64,000 bases of DNA, taken from assembly GCF_963664135.1 (NCBI RefSeq), contig NZ_OY760905.1, forward strand, positions 248,001 to 312,000. The letters are read 5' to 3'. Within the stretch, counting starts at the first letter, position 1. Each line of letters starts with the position of its first letter. The notes beneath the pieces are model-generated. The model made no database searches, was not told where the DNA came from, and was given only the letters and a program-made list of their open reading frames with translations. This document shows positions 1 through 8,633 of the stretch, one piece after another. This stretch comes from an uncultured Acetobacterium sp. Its GTDB lineage: Bacteria > Bacillota > Clostridia > Eubacteriales > Eubacteriaceae. A program made the position numbers and the translations under genes.

Positions 1-1
1 T

Positions 2-184
2 CGGGAAACCTATCGGGGGCTGGGCCTCGGTGAGACGCTGCTAAGCAATGCCATTACCTGGATGGATGAGATGGGAGCCCACACGAAGACCGTGTCGGTG
101 GCAGTCGGCAACGAGAAAGCCTTCAGCTTTTATGAGCGATTTGGATTTTATCCCAGAAAAACCTTGCTGGAGCAGATAAAATAG
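2..184 (+). CDS. GNAT acetyltransferase, C-terminal part (cut by window edge)
   Basis: The frame is open from base 2 and ends at TAG 182-184, giving the last 60 residues of a protein that starts outside the window. The fragment has the acetyl-CoA binding turn (RGLGLGETLL) followed by the last GNAT strands with a VGNEKAFSFYERFGF motif, which is the usual end of an N-acetyltransferase. The substrate cannot be judged from this part. Another GNAT gene follows 51 bases later, so the two may be co-transcribed. The family call is firm; everything upstream is unseen. Confidence 0.8.
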   Translation, partial: RETYRGLGLGETLLSNAITWMDEMGAHTKTVSVAVGNEKAFSFYERFGFYPRKTLLEQIK

Positions 185-235
185 CGCATTGAGCATCGGT
201 GCCGGATATACTTAACTTAAAGAAGGAAGTAAATA

Positions 236-721
236 ATGCAAAAACCAATCATTCGATCAATAAGAAAAGAAGAGCTCCCGGTTTTGCGGGAATTTATGTA
301 TCTGGCTATCTTTGTTGAAGAAGGGTCAGAGCCACTGCCCATTGAAATCGTCGATGATCCTCGTCTGATTAAGTACATCCGGGATTTTGGCAGAGTGGGT
401 GATGCGTGTTTGGTGGCCGTTCTACAAAAAGAAGTGATTGGAGTGGTATGGTCGAGATTATTTCCGGCCAATTGTCCAGGTTATGGTTATTATGACGAAA
501 AGACGCCAGAGCTCTCAATTGCTGTGAAACCGAAGTGGCGGGGGCAGGGGATTGGGTTTGACTTGATGTCAGCGATGCTAAAAAGGCTTCGTGAAGCCGG
601 TTACTTGGCGGTTTCGCTCAGTGTGACACAAAACAATCCGGCAGTGGCACTTTATAAAAAATGCGGCTTTGAGATCATTGCTGTCCAGCAGGAGGATTTT
701 CTGATGTTGTTAAAGCAATGA
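236..721 (+). CDS. GNAT family N-acetyltransferase
   Basis: A 161-residue protein of normal GNAT length. The acetyl-CoA loop is visible at about residues 100-108 (KWRGQGIGFDL), followed by the C-terminal NNPAVALYKKCGFEII motif typical of single-domain acetyltransferases. The start is supported by GAAGGAAG seven bases upstream of the ATG. It probably transfers an acetyl group to a small-molecule amine or a protein N-terminus in the cytosol, but the substrate is not predictable. It lies between another GNAT gene and a short remnant of a DsbA-like gene. Confidence 0.88.
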   Translation: MQKPIIRSIRKEELPVLREFMYLAIFVEEGSEPLPIEIVDDPRLIKYIRDFGRVGDACLVAVLQKEVIGVVWSRLFPANCPGYGYYDEKTPELSIAVKPKWRGQGIGFDLMSAMLKRLREAGYLAVSLSVTQNNPAVALYKKCGFEIIAVQQEDFLMLLKQ

Positions 722-735
722 CGCCAATAGGCGCT

Positions 736-771
736 GATACTTTTGTGGCCGTGATTGAAGGATTAAAATAA
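736..771 (+). pseudogene. 3'-end remnant of a FrnE/DsbA-like gene
   Basis: The stretch encodes DTFVAVIEGLK and a stop, exactly the last 11 residues of the DsbA-family protein ending at 3000. At the DNA level 35 of 38 bases match between 736-773 and 2965-3002. No upstream part of that gene is present here, so this is a leftover of a second copy or the scar of a recombination. The following bases to 1072 contain only short interrupted frames. Confidence 0.7.
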
Positions 772-1072
772 GGTAACACAAGACCGTGCCAGACTCAACT
801 TAATTGGTTATCAGGAGACCTATTGCTACGATGACTCAATTGAACAAGCGTATGATGGGGCTGGAAAGTCCGCCAAACGAAATCTATTGTTGATTTGTTA
901 AGGAGAGGACTGATAAAATGATCCCATCGTGATCATTCAAGAAGTTGTAGATGACGGCGATCCCTTTGTTGGCGGTAACAATTTATAAGAACTGATAGTA
1001 AATGAAGCTTAACGCACTTTTAAAGGGGGGCGTGCGGCTTCCTGAAGCAATGAGATACGATGGAGTAATAAA
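772..1072. other. Gene-free interval, probably decayed coding DNA
   Basis: No intact gene is visible. Short frames such as the one encoding DPIVIIQEVVDDGDPF (about 919-987, ending in TAA) look protein-like but lack a start and a ribosome binding site. With the DsbA-like scar just before, the interval reads as degraded gene fragments. Their parent family was not recognised. Confidence 0.4.
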
Positions 1073-1630
1073 ATGATTTTAATAAAAAAATGTTCCTTAG
1101 ATGATTTAATGGACTATCAAAAAATATCCTGCCAAACCTATTGGGAGACCTTTGCCGGAATGAATACGCAGGCCACTATGCAGGCTTATCTGGAGGAAGC
1201 GTTTAATTTAGAAAAGCTTAGAAGCGAATGGTTAAATGAAGCCTCATTTTTCTATTTTATATTTTGTAATGAACAATTGGCAGGCTATATGAAACTCAAT
1301 GAAGGCAACGCACAAACCGATCTTCATGATCCCTTATCGCTCGAAGTCGAAAGAATCTATGTTTTGAACGATTTTCAGGGAAATGGATTGGGACGGCAAT
1401 TGATGGATAAAGCAGTAGCGCTGGGAAAAGCCCAGAAGCTGACCTATCTGTGGTTGGGGGTCTGGGAGCATAACAAAAAAGCCTTAAGTTTTTATCAAAA
1501 ACACAACTTTTATAAAATTGGGTCACATGATTTTATAATGGGCGATGAGATCCAGACAGATTATCTGATGAGAAAAGACCTCATCATTGATGAAAAATGC
1601 GGATCACTGGACATCTCATTACACAAGTAA
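1073..1630 (+). CDS. GNAT family N-acetyltransferase, PaiA-like
   Basis: A 185-residue acetyltransferase. The N-terminal SCQTYWETFAGMNT segment and the middle VERIYVLNDFQGNGLGRQLM acetyl-CoA loop, then WLGVWEHNKKALSFYQKHNF, resemble the spermine/spermidine acetyltransferase PaiA group. The conserved ending MGDEIQTDYLMRK is followed by about 18 extra residues with no recognised motif. The ribosome binding site (GATGGAG) is weak. A polyamine or similar amine substrate is plausible by family but not shown. Confidence 0.85.
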   Translation: MILIKKCSLDDLMDYQKISCQTYWETFAGMNTQATMQAYLEEAFNLEKLRSEWLNEASFFYFIFCNEQLAGYMKLNEGNAQTDLHDPLSLEVERIYVLNDFQGNGLGRQLMDKAVALGKAQKLTYLWLGVWEHNKKALSFYQKHNFYKIGSHDFIMGDEIQTDYLMRKDLIIDEKCGSLDISLHK

Positions 1631-1708
1631 TTTGACGCTTCGATTACCAAAGACTGGAAAAAATCTCCCGGTTCTATGAGGAGGTTTTGAAATGGAAGGA
1701 AACAAAGA

Positions 1709-2332
1709 ATGATTCGAAAATTCTTATTAGAAACAGATATGATTGATTTTCAGCATGTCACAATCCAGGATAAAGCACAGCAGTTATTTATAGCTGGCAT
1801 GACAAATATCGAAAAGACAAGAACCGCCTATCACTTTGTTAGGGATGAAATTCCCCATTCGTTTGATTGCAATGCCCAGGTGATCACTGCAAAAGCATCG
1901 GATGTGCTGATCCACCAAACCGGCATTTGTCATGCCAAAGCCAATTTGCTGGCTGCCCTGTTGCGATCTCAGAAAATCCCTGTTGGCTTCTGTTTTCAGC
2001 ATATTACGCTGGCCGACGATGACTCCCTGGGGTATTGTGTTCATGCCTACAATGCCGTTTTTATCGAAGAAAAGTGGATCAAGCTTGATGCCAGGGGCAA
2101 TAAACCGGGTGTCAATGCGCAATTTTCACTCAGCGAACCGATCCTGGCCTTTCAGAATCGACCGGAATATGATGAATACAACTGGCCGGGAATCTTCGCC
2201 AATCCCCATCGAGACACCATGCTGATGCTGGAAAAGGCTAGAAGTCTAAAGAATATCATGGATAACATCCCGGATACGCTCAACGACAAACCGGATGTTT
2301 TTAATCCACGGTGCCAGCCATACTTAACTTAG
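1709..2332 (+). CDS. Transglutaminase-like cysteine protein
   Basis: A 207-residue protein with the transglutaminase-core pattern: Cys in QTGICHAKANLLAALLR (about residue 73), His in GYCVHAYNAVF (about 112) and Asp in WIKLDARGN (about 127). These form the Cys-His-Asp triad of the papain-like fold. Bacterial members are usually proteases or amidases rather than true cross-linking enzymes. No signal peptide is visible, so it should be cytosolic. GAAGGAAAC before the ATG serves as ribosome binding site. The next gene begins 41 bases downstream and may be in the same transcript. Confidence 0.8.
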   Translation: MIRKFLLETDMIDFQHVTIQDKAQQLFIAGMTNIEKTRTAYHFVRDEIPHSFDCNAQVITAKASDVLIHQTGICHAKANLLAALLRSQKIPVGFCFQHITLADDDSLGYCVHAYNAVFIEEKWIKLDARGNKPGVNAQFSLSEPILAFQNRPEYDEYNWPGIFANPHRDTMLMLEKARSLKNIMDNIPDTLNDKPDVFNPRCQPYLT

Positions 2333-2373
2333 TTGAAAGGTCTTACCTTTGGTAAGAAGGATGAGGTAAAAAA

Positions 2374-3000
2374 ATGAAAGTAGAAATTTGGTCAGATTAT
2401 GGATGTCCCTTTTGTTATATCGGGGAAAAAAAGCTAACCTTGGCCCTTGAGAAAACCGGAATGACAGCAGCCGTTGAGATCGTCTTTAATGCGTTTGAAT
2501 TAGATCCGAACGCCAGGAAGCGCTATGATGAGAGCATTAATCAATTGCTGGCTAAGAAATACGGGATGAGCATCGAACAGGCAATCGCGGCGAACGCGAA
2601 TGTCATCAATGCTGCCAAAGAAGTTGACCTGGCGTTCGATTTTGACAAACTGCAGCCGACCAATACCTTTGATGCCCACCGTTTGTCCCATTATGCCAAG
2701 GATCAGGGCAAGCAGAAGGCCTATACCGAAGCGGTGATGAAAGGCTATTTTACGGAGGGATTGAACATTTCAGATTTTGACGTGTTAACGGCCATTGCAG
2801 AAGCAGTGGGATTAGATCGGGCCGAAGCATTACGCATTTTAGAATCATCGGCTTATGAAAAAGAAGTCCGGCAAGATGAGGCCAATGCCCGTTCACGCCA
2901 TATTAATGGGGTGCCATATTTCTTGTTTGATGGCAAAGAGGCTGTCAGTGGCGCACAACCAGTGGATACGTTTGTGGCCGTGATTGAAGGGCTAAAATAA
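2374..3000 (+). CDS. DsbA family oxidoreductase, FrnE-like
   Basis: A 208-residue protein that starts almost directly with the thioredoxin-fold redox motif: WSDYGCPFCYIGEKKL carries CPFC at residues 11-14. The helical insertion and the late GVPYFLFDGKEAVSGAQ cis-Pro loop are those of the FrnE branch of DsbA-like thiol oxidoreductases. There is no signal peptide, consistent with the cytosolic FrnE type linked to oxidative stress. GAGGT before the ATG fixes the start. A near copy of its last 36 bases lies at 736-771. A terminator hairpin follows. Confidence 0.9.
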   Translation: MKVEIWSDYGCPFCYIGEKKLTLALEKTGMTAAVEIVFNAFELDPNARKRYDESINQLLAKKYGMSIEQAIAANANVINAAKEVDLAFDFDKLQPTNTFDAHRLSHYAKDQGKQKAYTEAVMKGYFTEGLNISDFDVLTAIAEAVGLDRAEALRILESSAYEKEVRQDEANARSRHINGVPYFLFDGKEAVSGAQPVDTFVAVIEGLK

Positions 3001-3020
3001 GGGCGATTTTACCAAATGAT

Positions 3021-3053
3021 CCCCTGACAGATAATCTGCCAGGGGCATTTTTT
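3021..3053 (+). terminator. Intrinsic terminator after the DsbA-like gene
   Basis: A 10-bp stem with one mismatch (CCCCTGACAG / CTGCCAGGGG, ten bases apart) is followed by CATTTTTT, 20 bases after the stop codon. Confidence 0.75.
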
Positions 3054-3174
3054 CAGGCGATCGGAAGAGGCCCGCGTTTACAATGGTTAACTATTTAAAT
3101 AATTACACGATTTTGTTGGATAATTAAGGACAGACACAATAGCAGCATATTGCGTCTTAAAAAGGAGGCAAGTG

Positions 3175-3369
3175 ATGTACGAATATAAATTTATAAGAGT
3201 AGAATTAGAAAAGTTCTCATTTACGGAATTAAAGCCTAAACAAGACTATCATCTTTTAATCGAGGAACATGCAAGACAAGGATGGCGGTTAGTACAAATT
3301 TTGACTCCGCCAACTGGAATAGCTGGCTCTGCTACGCACTTTGAATTAATATTTGAAAAACAAGTTTAA
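3175..3369 (+). CDS. DUF4177-type small protein
   Basis: A 64-residue protein with the pattern of DUF4177: an N-terminal YEYKF strand, then HARQGWRLVQILTP and a last strand FELIFEKQ. The ATG at 3175 is preferred to the GTG at 3172 because AAAGGAGG (3161-3168) then has six bases of spacing. The function of the family is unknown. The gene stands alone, with hairpins on both sides. Confidence 0.75.
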   Translation: MYEYKFIRVELEKFSFTELKPKQDYHLLIEEHARQGWRLVQILTPPTGIAGSATHFELIFEKQV

Positions 3370-3393
3370 GACGCAAATTTTATGAAATGCGAA

Positions 3394-3423
3394 TTAAGGG
3401 AAGCTTAAAAAGACTTCCCTTAA
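3394..3423. terminator. Hairpin between convergent genes
   Basis: A perfect 10-bp stem (TTAAGGGAAG / CTTCCCTTAA) with a ten-base loop sits between the DUF4177 gene and the convergent gene ending at 3440. It lacks a good T-run on either strand, so termination is likely but not certain. Confidence 0.5.
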
Positions 3424-3439
3424 AAATTATCATGTTTGA

Positions 3440-4018
3440 TCAGGCCAGGACATTTACTACTTGACTGGTACTGGAATCTTGATTGTTCTGATATTGTTCA
3501 AAAAGGGACTGTAATGATTGGTTAGTTTTGGTGGTTTGACTCAACTCAGTATCATCCAAGATACTTAAACTGCCCATTGATTCACGGATTTGCATGTAGT
3601 TTTGCGAAATACCACCATTTGGCATGCTCGCAGAAGCCGGAACGAGGTCCAGAATTTCCTTGAGATCAAAGCCGTTGTCTTCAACTTCATCAGCTAAGGC
3701 ACTGCTTGGCGTAATACCGGCGTCTTTCAATGCGGTAACGATGTTGGTGGCATCTTCTTCGGTCAGTGAAGCGGCATCATACGCTTCAAGAAGCGAGCTG
3801 ATTAAATCCTCCTGTTCCGATGTCAGCGAAGTCGAATCGTCGGATTCGGATGTTGCACTGACATTAGGTGGCGGCGGACCCTTTGGCGGTGGCGGCATTG
3901 AACCAGCGACTTGACTGGTTTCAGTGGTATCGCTGGTATCACTGGATGAAACTTGTTTGGCCTGATAGGCCTGCCAAATACTGGAAGCACTACCACTTTG
4001 ACTGATTGAACTGATCAT
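3440..4018 (-). CDS. Unknown Ser/Thr-rich protein with proline tract
   Basis: A 192-residue acidic, low-complexity protein. It begins with a serine-rich segment, has PPPPKGPPPP at about residues 43-52, then a helical region with two EEDxxx-like segments (EQEDLISSLLEAYDAASLTEEDATNIV) that faintly recall EF-hand-type proteins of the same MISSIS start. It ends in a Gln/Ser-rich tail. There is no signal peptide or membrane segment. AAAGGAG supports the start. Repeat copy A ends 30 bases upstream of the start codon, in its 5' leader. Function unknown. Confidence 0.7.
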   Translation of the reverse strand: MISSISQSGSASSIWQAYQAKQVSSSDTSDTTETSQVAGSMPPPPKGPPPPNVSATSESDDSTSLTSEQEDLISSLLEAYDAASLTEEDATNIVTALKDAGITPSSALADEVEDNGFDLKEILDLVPASASMPNGGISQNYMQIRESMGSLSILDDTELSQTTKTNQSLQSLFEQYQNNQDSSTSQVVNVLA

Positions 4019-4048
4019 TTTCGTGTTCTCCTTTCTTCATAACTTGAT

Positions 4049-4219
4049 TAGGCAATTGCGAAACGCATAAACGTCGAACAATGGTTGCTTTGCGTTCAGT
4101 TTCCACAAACAATTTTGTAACGTGTAGGCGAACAGTTCATTGAACTGTCCGCCGTACAGTGTAGAAGTTGTTTCGTGCGAAACTGGACACAAAGCTCACG
4201 GTACTTTCGTAATGACCTA
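4049..4219 (-). repeat. Palindromic leader repeat, copy A (short form)
   Basis: 171 bp, bounded by TAGGCAATTGCGAAAC and ACTTTCGTAATGACCTA. The centre is a hairpin, GGCGAACAGTTC with GAACTGTCCGCC, flanked by paired arms (CAGTTTCC.. with GAAACTG). The conserved gene-side end faces the gene at 3440-4018, 30 bases from its start. It shares long near-identical stretches with copies B, C, D, E and G. Confidence 0.9.
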
Positions 4220-4341
4220 TCATTAATGTAGTAAATGGAACTTGAATGGACCTTGAAAAATCAGACCGCCTCTTTTTAAGGCGTGGTGAGTTTAATTCCC
4301 GAAAGGCCGAAATAACCAGGCAAAAAAGAGACGGGGTAAAA

Positions 4342-4572
4342 TTATTGCCGGTTTGGCGGAACCCAACCCGTATCGTCACCGCGATAGGTAATGGAGCCAC
4401 TTGGGCATAAATTACCGCATCCATGACACTGATCAACGCAGCCATCTGGATAAATGACATAAGCAGCAGGGGCTTTCTCGGTATCATAGACACCGTGGGT
4501 ACATTTTTCGGTGCAACTACCACAACTAACACAAGAATCATAGTCAATAACTGGGTACCATTGTTTTGCCAT
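4342..4572 (-). CDS. Small 4Fe-4S ferredoxin-like protein
   Basis: A 76-residue protein with two cysteine clusters: C-x2-C-x2-C-x3-C in DYDSCVSCGSCTEKCTHG, and CVDQCHGCGNLCPSG, where the spacing is C-x3-C-x2-C-x3-C. This suggests a two-cluster ferredoxin with a slightly unusual second motif. It would act as a cytosolic electron carrier or Fe-S accessory. AGGAG precedes the start. A possible short hairpin with T-run lies at 4256-4284 downstream on its strand. The partner is unknown; neighbours give no hint. Confidence 0.8.
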   Translation of the reverse strand: MAKQWYPVIDYDSCVSCGSCTEKCTHGVYDTEKAPAAYVIYPDGCVDQCHGCGNLCPSGSITYRGDDTGWVPPNRQ

Positions 4573-4667
4573 TAAAATTCTCCTATAATATTCAAGATTT
4601 ACTATAATATTAAACTATAAAAGATCCCAAAAATCAATCAGAAACCGTTTTGGGAAAGTAACTTATA

Positions 4668-5858
4668 TTATTTTTTATCATCTGGCAAAGGACTCGTTGA
4701 TGGTGTCGCCGACGATGACAAATCCGATGGTTCAACCCGGTTTCGGCCATTTTCTTTGGCCAGATACAAAGCGTCATCGGCTTGCTTGAAGGCGTAATCA
4801 AAGTTTTTAATGCAATCTCCGGTTATCAAAGAAACCCCGAAACTGGCGGTAATCGACATATTCCCTTGTTCGGAATGGTAAGTCTCGCTGGCAATCTGGG
4901 CGCGGATTATTTCGGCAAGACTTAATGCCTGTTGCAGGCTTGCCACCGGTCCGGCGACAAGAAATTCCTCGCCACCCCATCGGGAAACGATAAAACGATC
5001 AGGAATCGCTTGCTCAACAATTTGTGCGATCCGAATCAATACCTGATCACCCACCAGGTGACCATATTGATCATTGATTTGTTTGAAAAAGTCAATATCC
5101 AAAAGCAGCAAAGTGATTTGATGGTCATCCTGCTGATTCAACCTGGCCAACTGATGTTCAAATTCCAGACGATTATACAGTCCGGTCAGGCCATCGTGGG
5201 TCGAAATATAATTCAGCTTTTCATTGGCCAGCTTTAATTCAAGGGTGTGCAGCATATTGTCATAATAGTATTTATACAGATAGCTTGAAATGACAACAAC
5301 GGCCAGAAAAAAGATCGAACCGTTGGTCAGGTCGCTGATTTTCGAAAATGAGTCTTTTTGAAAAATAAGGATGCCACTGACAAAAATAACATAGGACGGG
5401 GTCAGAACAATCAAGTTAGTCGGAAATGGCATCAGCAGAGCGACACCCGCCATCAGAATATAGGCAATATAGACGGTGATTTGATTGCCATTGATCTGAT
5501 CCAGGCCATTGATCAAACTCAATAGCGACAGAACAACAGCGGTAACAACGGGAACTAAAAGATTCAGCGTCTCACATTTAGTTTTAATGACTTTTCGCAT
5601 CACGATCCAGCCAAGAGAAATCAGCCAAAGGGTTATGTGGAGAGCGAAATAACTGAGATAGGGCCATTCTGTCGGCGAATTTTGCTGCATGAGACCTTTT
5701 ATATCAAATAGTAGGATGATAAATGGCTCAATAATGAGCATCCAAAAAAAGAAGTAGCTAATGCGTTTGACGTTGATTTGGTTGGTCTTGTGCAAAATCA
5801 ATGAAAGGGTTGATTCAGACGTTGTATTTCCGGTTGTCGAGAGCGGTTTGTTTTTCAT
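4668..5858 (-). CDS. Membrane diguanylate cyclase (GGDEF)
   Basis: A 396-residue protein. Six or so hydrophobic segments in the first 210 residues form a membrane sensor, followed by a GGDEF domain with an intact catalytic motif (SRWGGEEFLVAG). The inhibitory RxxD site is absent: the aligned residues are PDRF. It should make c-di-GMP at the inner face of the membrane without product inhibition through the I-site. The ATG at 5858 is chosen because GAGAGG lies just upstream; an in-frame TTG at 5873 would place that site inside the gene. Confidence 0.9.
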   Translation of the reverse strand: MKNKPLSTTGNTTSESTLSLILHKTNQINVKRISYFFFWMLIIEPFIILLFDIKGLMQQNSPTEWPYLSYFALHITLWLISLGWIVMRKVIKTKCETLNLLVPVVTAVVLSLLSLINGLDQINGNQITVYIAYILMAGVALLMPFPTNLIVLTPSYVIFVSGILIFQKDSFSKISDLTNGSIFFLAVVVISSYLYKYYYDNMLHTLELKLANEKLNYISTHDGLTGLYNRLEFEHQLARLNQQDDHQITLLLLDIDFFKQINDQYGHLVGDQVLIRIAQIVEQAIPDRFIVSRWGGEEFLVAGPVASLQQALSLAEIIRAQIASETYHSEQGNMSITASFGVSLITGDCIKNFDYAFKQADDALYLAKENGRNRVEPSDLSSSATPSTSPLPDDKK

Positions 5859-6003
5859 CGGTGATCCTCTCAATAATAAAATGATAACGCTTTATTATAC
5901 ACTATAAATAGAAAAATAAATTAAATTAAAGCAGCGAGTCAGGATTATTTTATCAGATCAAGAAAAATTAGTAGCATCGGTTGGTCCCGGCGCTGATTCC
6001 CAA

Positions 6004-6150
6004 CAGGTAATTGCAAAAGTGCCGTGAGCTTTGAGCCCAGTTTCGCACGAAACAACTTCTCCACTGTTCGCCTACACGTTACAAAATTGTTTGTGGAAAC
6101 TGCACCCAAAGCAACCGCTGTTCGCTGTTTTTTAATTTCGCAATTGTCTA
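6004..6150 (+). repeat. Palindromic leader repeat, copy B (short form)
   Basis: 147 bp, from CAGGTAATTGCAAAAGT to TTTCGCAATTGTCTA. It is in inverse orientation to copy A and faces the M13 peptidase gene, ending 28 bases before its ATG. The centre is shortened (CTCCACTGTTCGCC), so one side of the middle hairpin is missing. Confidence 0.9.
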
Positions 6151-6178
6151 ATAATTTTCCCAAAACAAAGGAGTTGAA

Positions 6179-8188
6179 ATGAAAAATAACAAAACGCTTC
6201 AAAGACTGGCCCTGGCGGTCTTATTAATGATCAGTTTAACGGGCTGTGCCAATTCACAGGCCGAAAAAACGGTTAAACCGAGTGTATCCGAAGACTACTA
6301 CGGAGCCATTAACTATGACCTGCTTCAGGAAAAAACCATTCCAGCAACCGAAGGCGCCTGGACCTACTTCTATGAACTGGACGAAAAAACCTCCAACCAG
6401 CTCCAGGCGATTGTCACCGAGCTGTCAAACAGCGGCAAAACCTATCCCAAGGGCAGCAGTGAGCAGAAAATCAATGATTTATATGCCTGCGCCACCGATC
6501 TGGACAATCGCAACGCCCAGGGTCTGACCGCCGTGACACCCTATCTTGCGCAGATTGAAGCAGCCCAAAATCTGGATCAATATCTGGATGGGCTGATTGC
6601 CCTATCAACCATCGGCGAGACCAGTCTGCTGCGTTACGGTTACAATCAGGATGATATGAATTCGGATGCGATGATGGTTGCTTTTTCATCCATGGATGAT
6701 CTGATCGGCAAAGAATACATGGAAAATGCGTCAATGCAGGAATATTGCGACGCCTATAAAGAATACATCAGCAATATGCTGGTGCTTAGCGGTGAGGACA
6801 AAGGGGCGGCCGAAACCAATGCCGCCGCGGTTTACGGATTTGCCAGCGAGGTGGCATCCCAGGCCCTGGCACCGGAGCAGTTTTATGACCCGGCCAGTTA
6901 CTACAATCCTTATAGCTACGATGAACTGCTGGCCCTTTACGGAAATATTGATATGCCCAAGTATCTGGCGTCTCAGGGGCTTTCCAGCACGGATCACTAC
7001 ATTGTCATGGAAGTGGCGGCGGCCCAAAAGATCAATGCGCTGTTTACCGAAGCAAACCTGCCGGTGTTAAAAGAATATACCAAATTTGTCGTCTTGAATG
7101 ATCTGGCCGACTACGCCCCGGTTGACTATCGGGATCTTAAACTGGATATGGCTATGAAACTGGATGGCTCCACCGAGAAAAAAACCGATGCCCGGCTGGC
7201 CTTTGACGATGTATCAACCTTTCTGGAATGGGACTTCGGCAAGATCTATGTGGCTAAATACTTTGATGAAAAAGCCAAGCAGGATGTTAAAACCATGGTT
7301 GGGACGATCATTGACCAATACCGGGAAATCATCAATGCCCAGGATTGGATGAGCCCGGAGACCAAACAGAAAGCCACCCTGAAGCTGGACACCATGAATT
7401 TAAAAATTGGTTATCCCGATCAGTGGAGTACCATTGGCGACTATCTCCAGGTAACGGCGCTGGCTGACGGCGGTAGTTATCTATCCAATGCCATTGCCCT
7501 GATGAAGGCCAACCATCAGTTTAAATATGATCAATATAAACTAGGCGTCAACCGGGAGCAATGGTATCTGACCCCGCAGACGATCAATGCCTATTACAAT
7601 CCGGCTAATAATGAAATCGTCTTTCCGGCGGCGATCCTCCAGGCACCTTTTTTTGATGAAAATCAGAGTAACGGTAAAAATCTGGGTGGAATCGGTGCCG
7701 TCATTGCTCATGAAATCAGCCATGCCTTTGATAAAAACGGTTCGTTATATGATGAGAAGGGCAATTACAATGTCTGGTGGACGGACGCCGAATATCAGAA
7801 CTATGACGCCTTGTCCCAGAAAATCATTGATTATTACGGCAACTATACCATTTCCACCGGCGATAAGGTGAATGGCACCCTGACCCTGTCCGAAAACATT
7901 GCCGATCTGGGTGCCTTAACGGCAGTCACCGCGGTGGCTGAAAAACAGGGCGAATCCCTGAAAGATGTCTATACCAACTGGGCGACCATCTGGGCCAAAC
8001 TGGCCACCCCGGATCTGGAAAAGAATTATTTGCTGACGGATGTCCACGCCCCAGCCGCTGTGCGGGTCAATGCCGTGCTCAGCTCAATCGATGGCTTTTA
8101 TGACAGCTATGGCATTAAAGAGGGCGATCAAATGTATGTCGCTCCGGCTGACCGGGTATCGATCTGGCAGACCAAGCCAACCCAATAG
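6179..8188 (+). CDS. M13 (neprilysin-type) metallopeptidase lipoprotein
   Basis: A 669-residue protein beginning with a lipoprotein signal: hydrophobic stretch, then lipobox LTGC with Cys at residue 22. The zinc motif HEISH is at residues 511-515 and the third ligand motif ENIAD at 572-576, as in PepO/neprilysin enzymes. It would sit on the outer face of the membrane and cut peptides. The length fits the family. AAAGGAG is placed correctly before the ATG. Repeat copy B occupies the leader directly upstream. Confidence 0.93.
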   Translation: MKNNKTLQRLALAVLLMISLTGCANSQAEKTVKPSVSEDYYGAINYDLLQEKTIPATEGAWTYFYELDEKTSNQLQAIVTELSNSGKTYPKGSSEQKINDLYACATDLDNRNAQGLTAVTPYLAQIEAAQNLDQYLDGLIALSTIGETSLLRYGYNQDDMNSDAMMVAFSSMDDLIGKEYMENASMQEYCDAYKEYISNMLVLSGEDKGAAETNAAAVYGFASEVASQALAPEQFYDPASYYNPYSYDELLALYGNIDMPKYLASQGLSSTDHYIVMEVAAAQKINALFTEANLPVLKEYTKFVVLNDLADYAPVDYRDLKLDMAMKLDGSTEKKTDARLAFDDVSTFLEWDFGKIYVAKYFDEKAKQDVKTMVGTIIDQYREIINAQDWMSPETKQKATLKLDTMNLKIGYPDQWSTIGDYLQVTALADGGSYLSNAIALMKANHQFKYDQYKLGVNREQWYLTPQTINAYYNPANNEIVFPAAILQAPFFDENQSNGKNLGGIGAVIAHEISHAFDKNGSLYDEKGNYNVWWTDAEYQNYDALSQKIIDYYGNYTISTGDKVNGTLTLSENIADLGALTAVTAVAEKQGESLKDVYTNWATIWAKLATPDLEKNYLLTDVHAPAAVRVNAVLSSIDGFYDSYGIKEGDQMYVAPADRVSIWQTKPTQ

Positions 8189-8334
8189 CATGTTTAGAAA
8201 AACAACAGAAAATTTGGAAAAATAACATACTCTAATTTAAATAGTACTGTTATAATTTCGTCATAGTAAAGCAAAGAGGCTTCCTTAGCGGAATATAACA
8301 AAACTTAATAAAAATAGCAGTCAGATAATGAAGC

Positions 8335-8384
8335 GAACCCTTTAAATTTAGAAAAATAATTCTAACATAAAGGGTTCATTTTAA
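8335..8384 (+). terminator. Probable terminator downstream of the M13 gene
   Basis: GAACCCTTT (8335-8343) pairs perfectly with AAAGGGTTC (8369-8377), with an inner TTAG/CTAA pairing, followed by ATTTTAATT. It lies about 150 bases after the M13 stop codon. Confidence 0.55.
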
Positions 8385-8431
8385 TTATGAAGGGACATTA
8401 TCATTTATAGCCATTTATGGTTGTTAAGCAA

Positions 8432-8526
8432 GCCATTGCATAAAATAATTGTAGATCAGCACGATCTGGATGGATGCTCCTGGTTTGCAGCGCATAGGCT
8501 AACCCCTGGTGCTATCTGGCAATGGC
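8432..8526 (+). ncRNA. Candidate structured leader RNA before a GGDEF-like gene
   Basis: GCCATTGC (8432-8439) pairs perfectly with GCAATGGC (8519-8526). Inside, GATcAGCAC (8455-8462 region) pairs with GTGCTATC (8509-8516), one base bulged, and an inner GGTTTGC/GGCTAACC hairpin follows. The nested helices end about 108 bases before the start at 8634. The motif does not match the c-di-GMP-I or -II riboswitch consensus as I know it. It could be an unknown leader element or chance pairing. Confidence 0.4.
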
Positions 8527-8633
8527 AAATCTGTTTTTAATATTGCGCTATTTATTTTGATTTAGGCTGTTTTTACAGGGTAATAATGCTATATCCAAGT
8601 AGATTAATGATAAAAAAGGAAAGAGTGATCAAA

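Noticed and set aside
4137..4547. 136-codon minus-strand frame overlapping the ferredoxin-like gene
   Set aside because: It shadows the ferredoxin-like gene and repeat copy A in another frame; the cysteine-rich frame has the ribosome binding site.
8432..8526. c-di-GMP riboswitch (GEMM-I or -II)
   Set aside because: The conserved GGGCAAACC/GACGCAAAGCC cores of type I and the type II core were not found, so only an unnamed structured element is reported.
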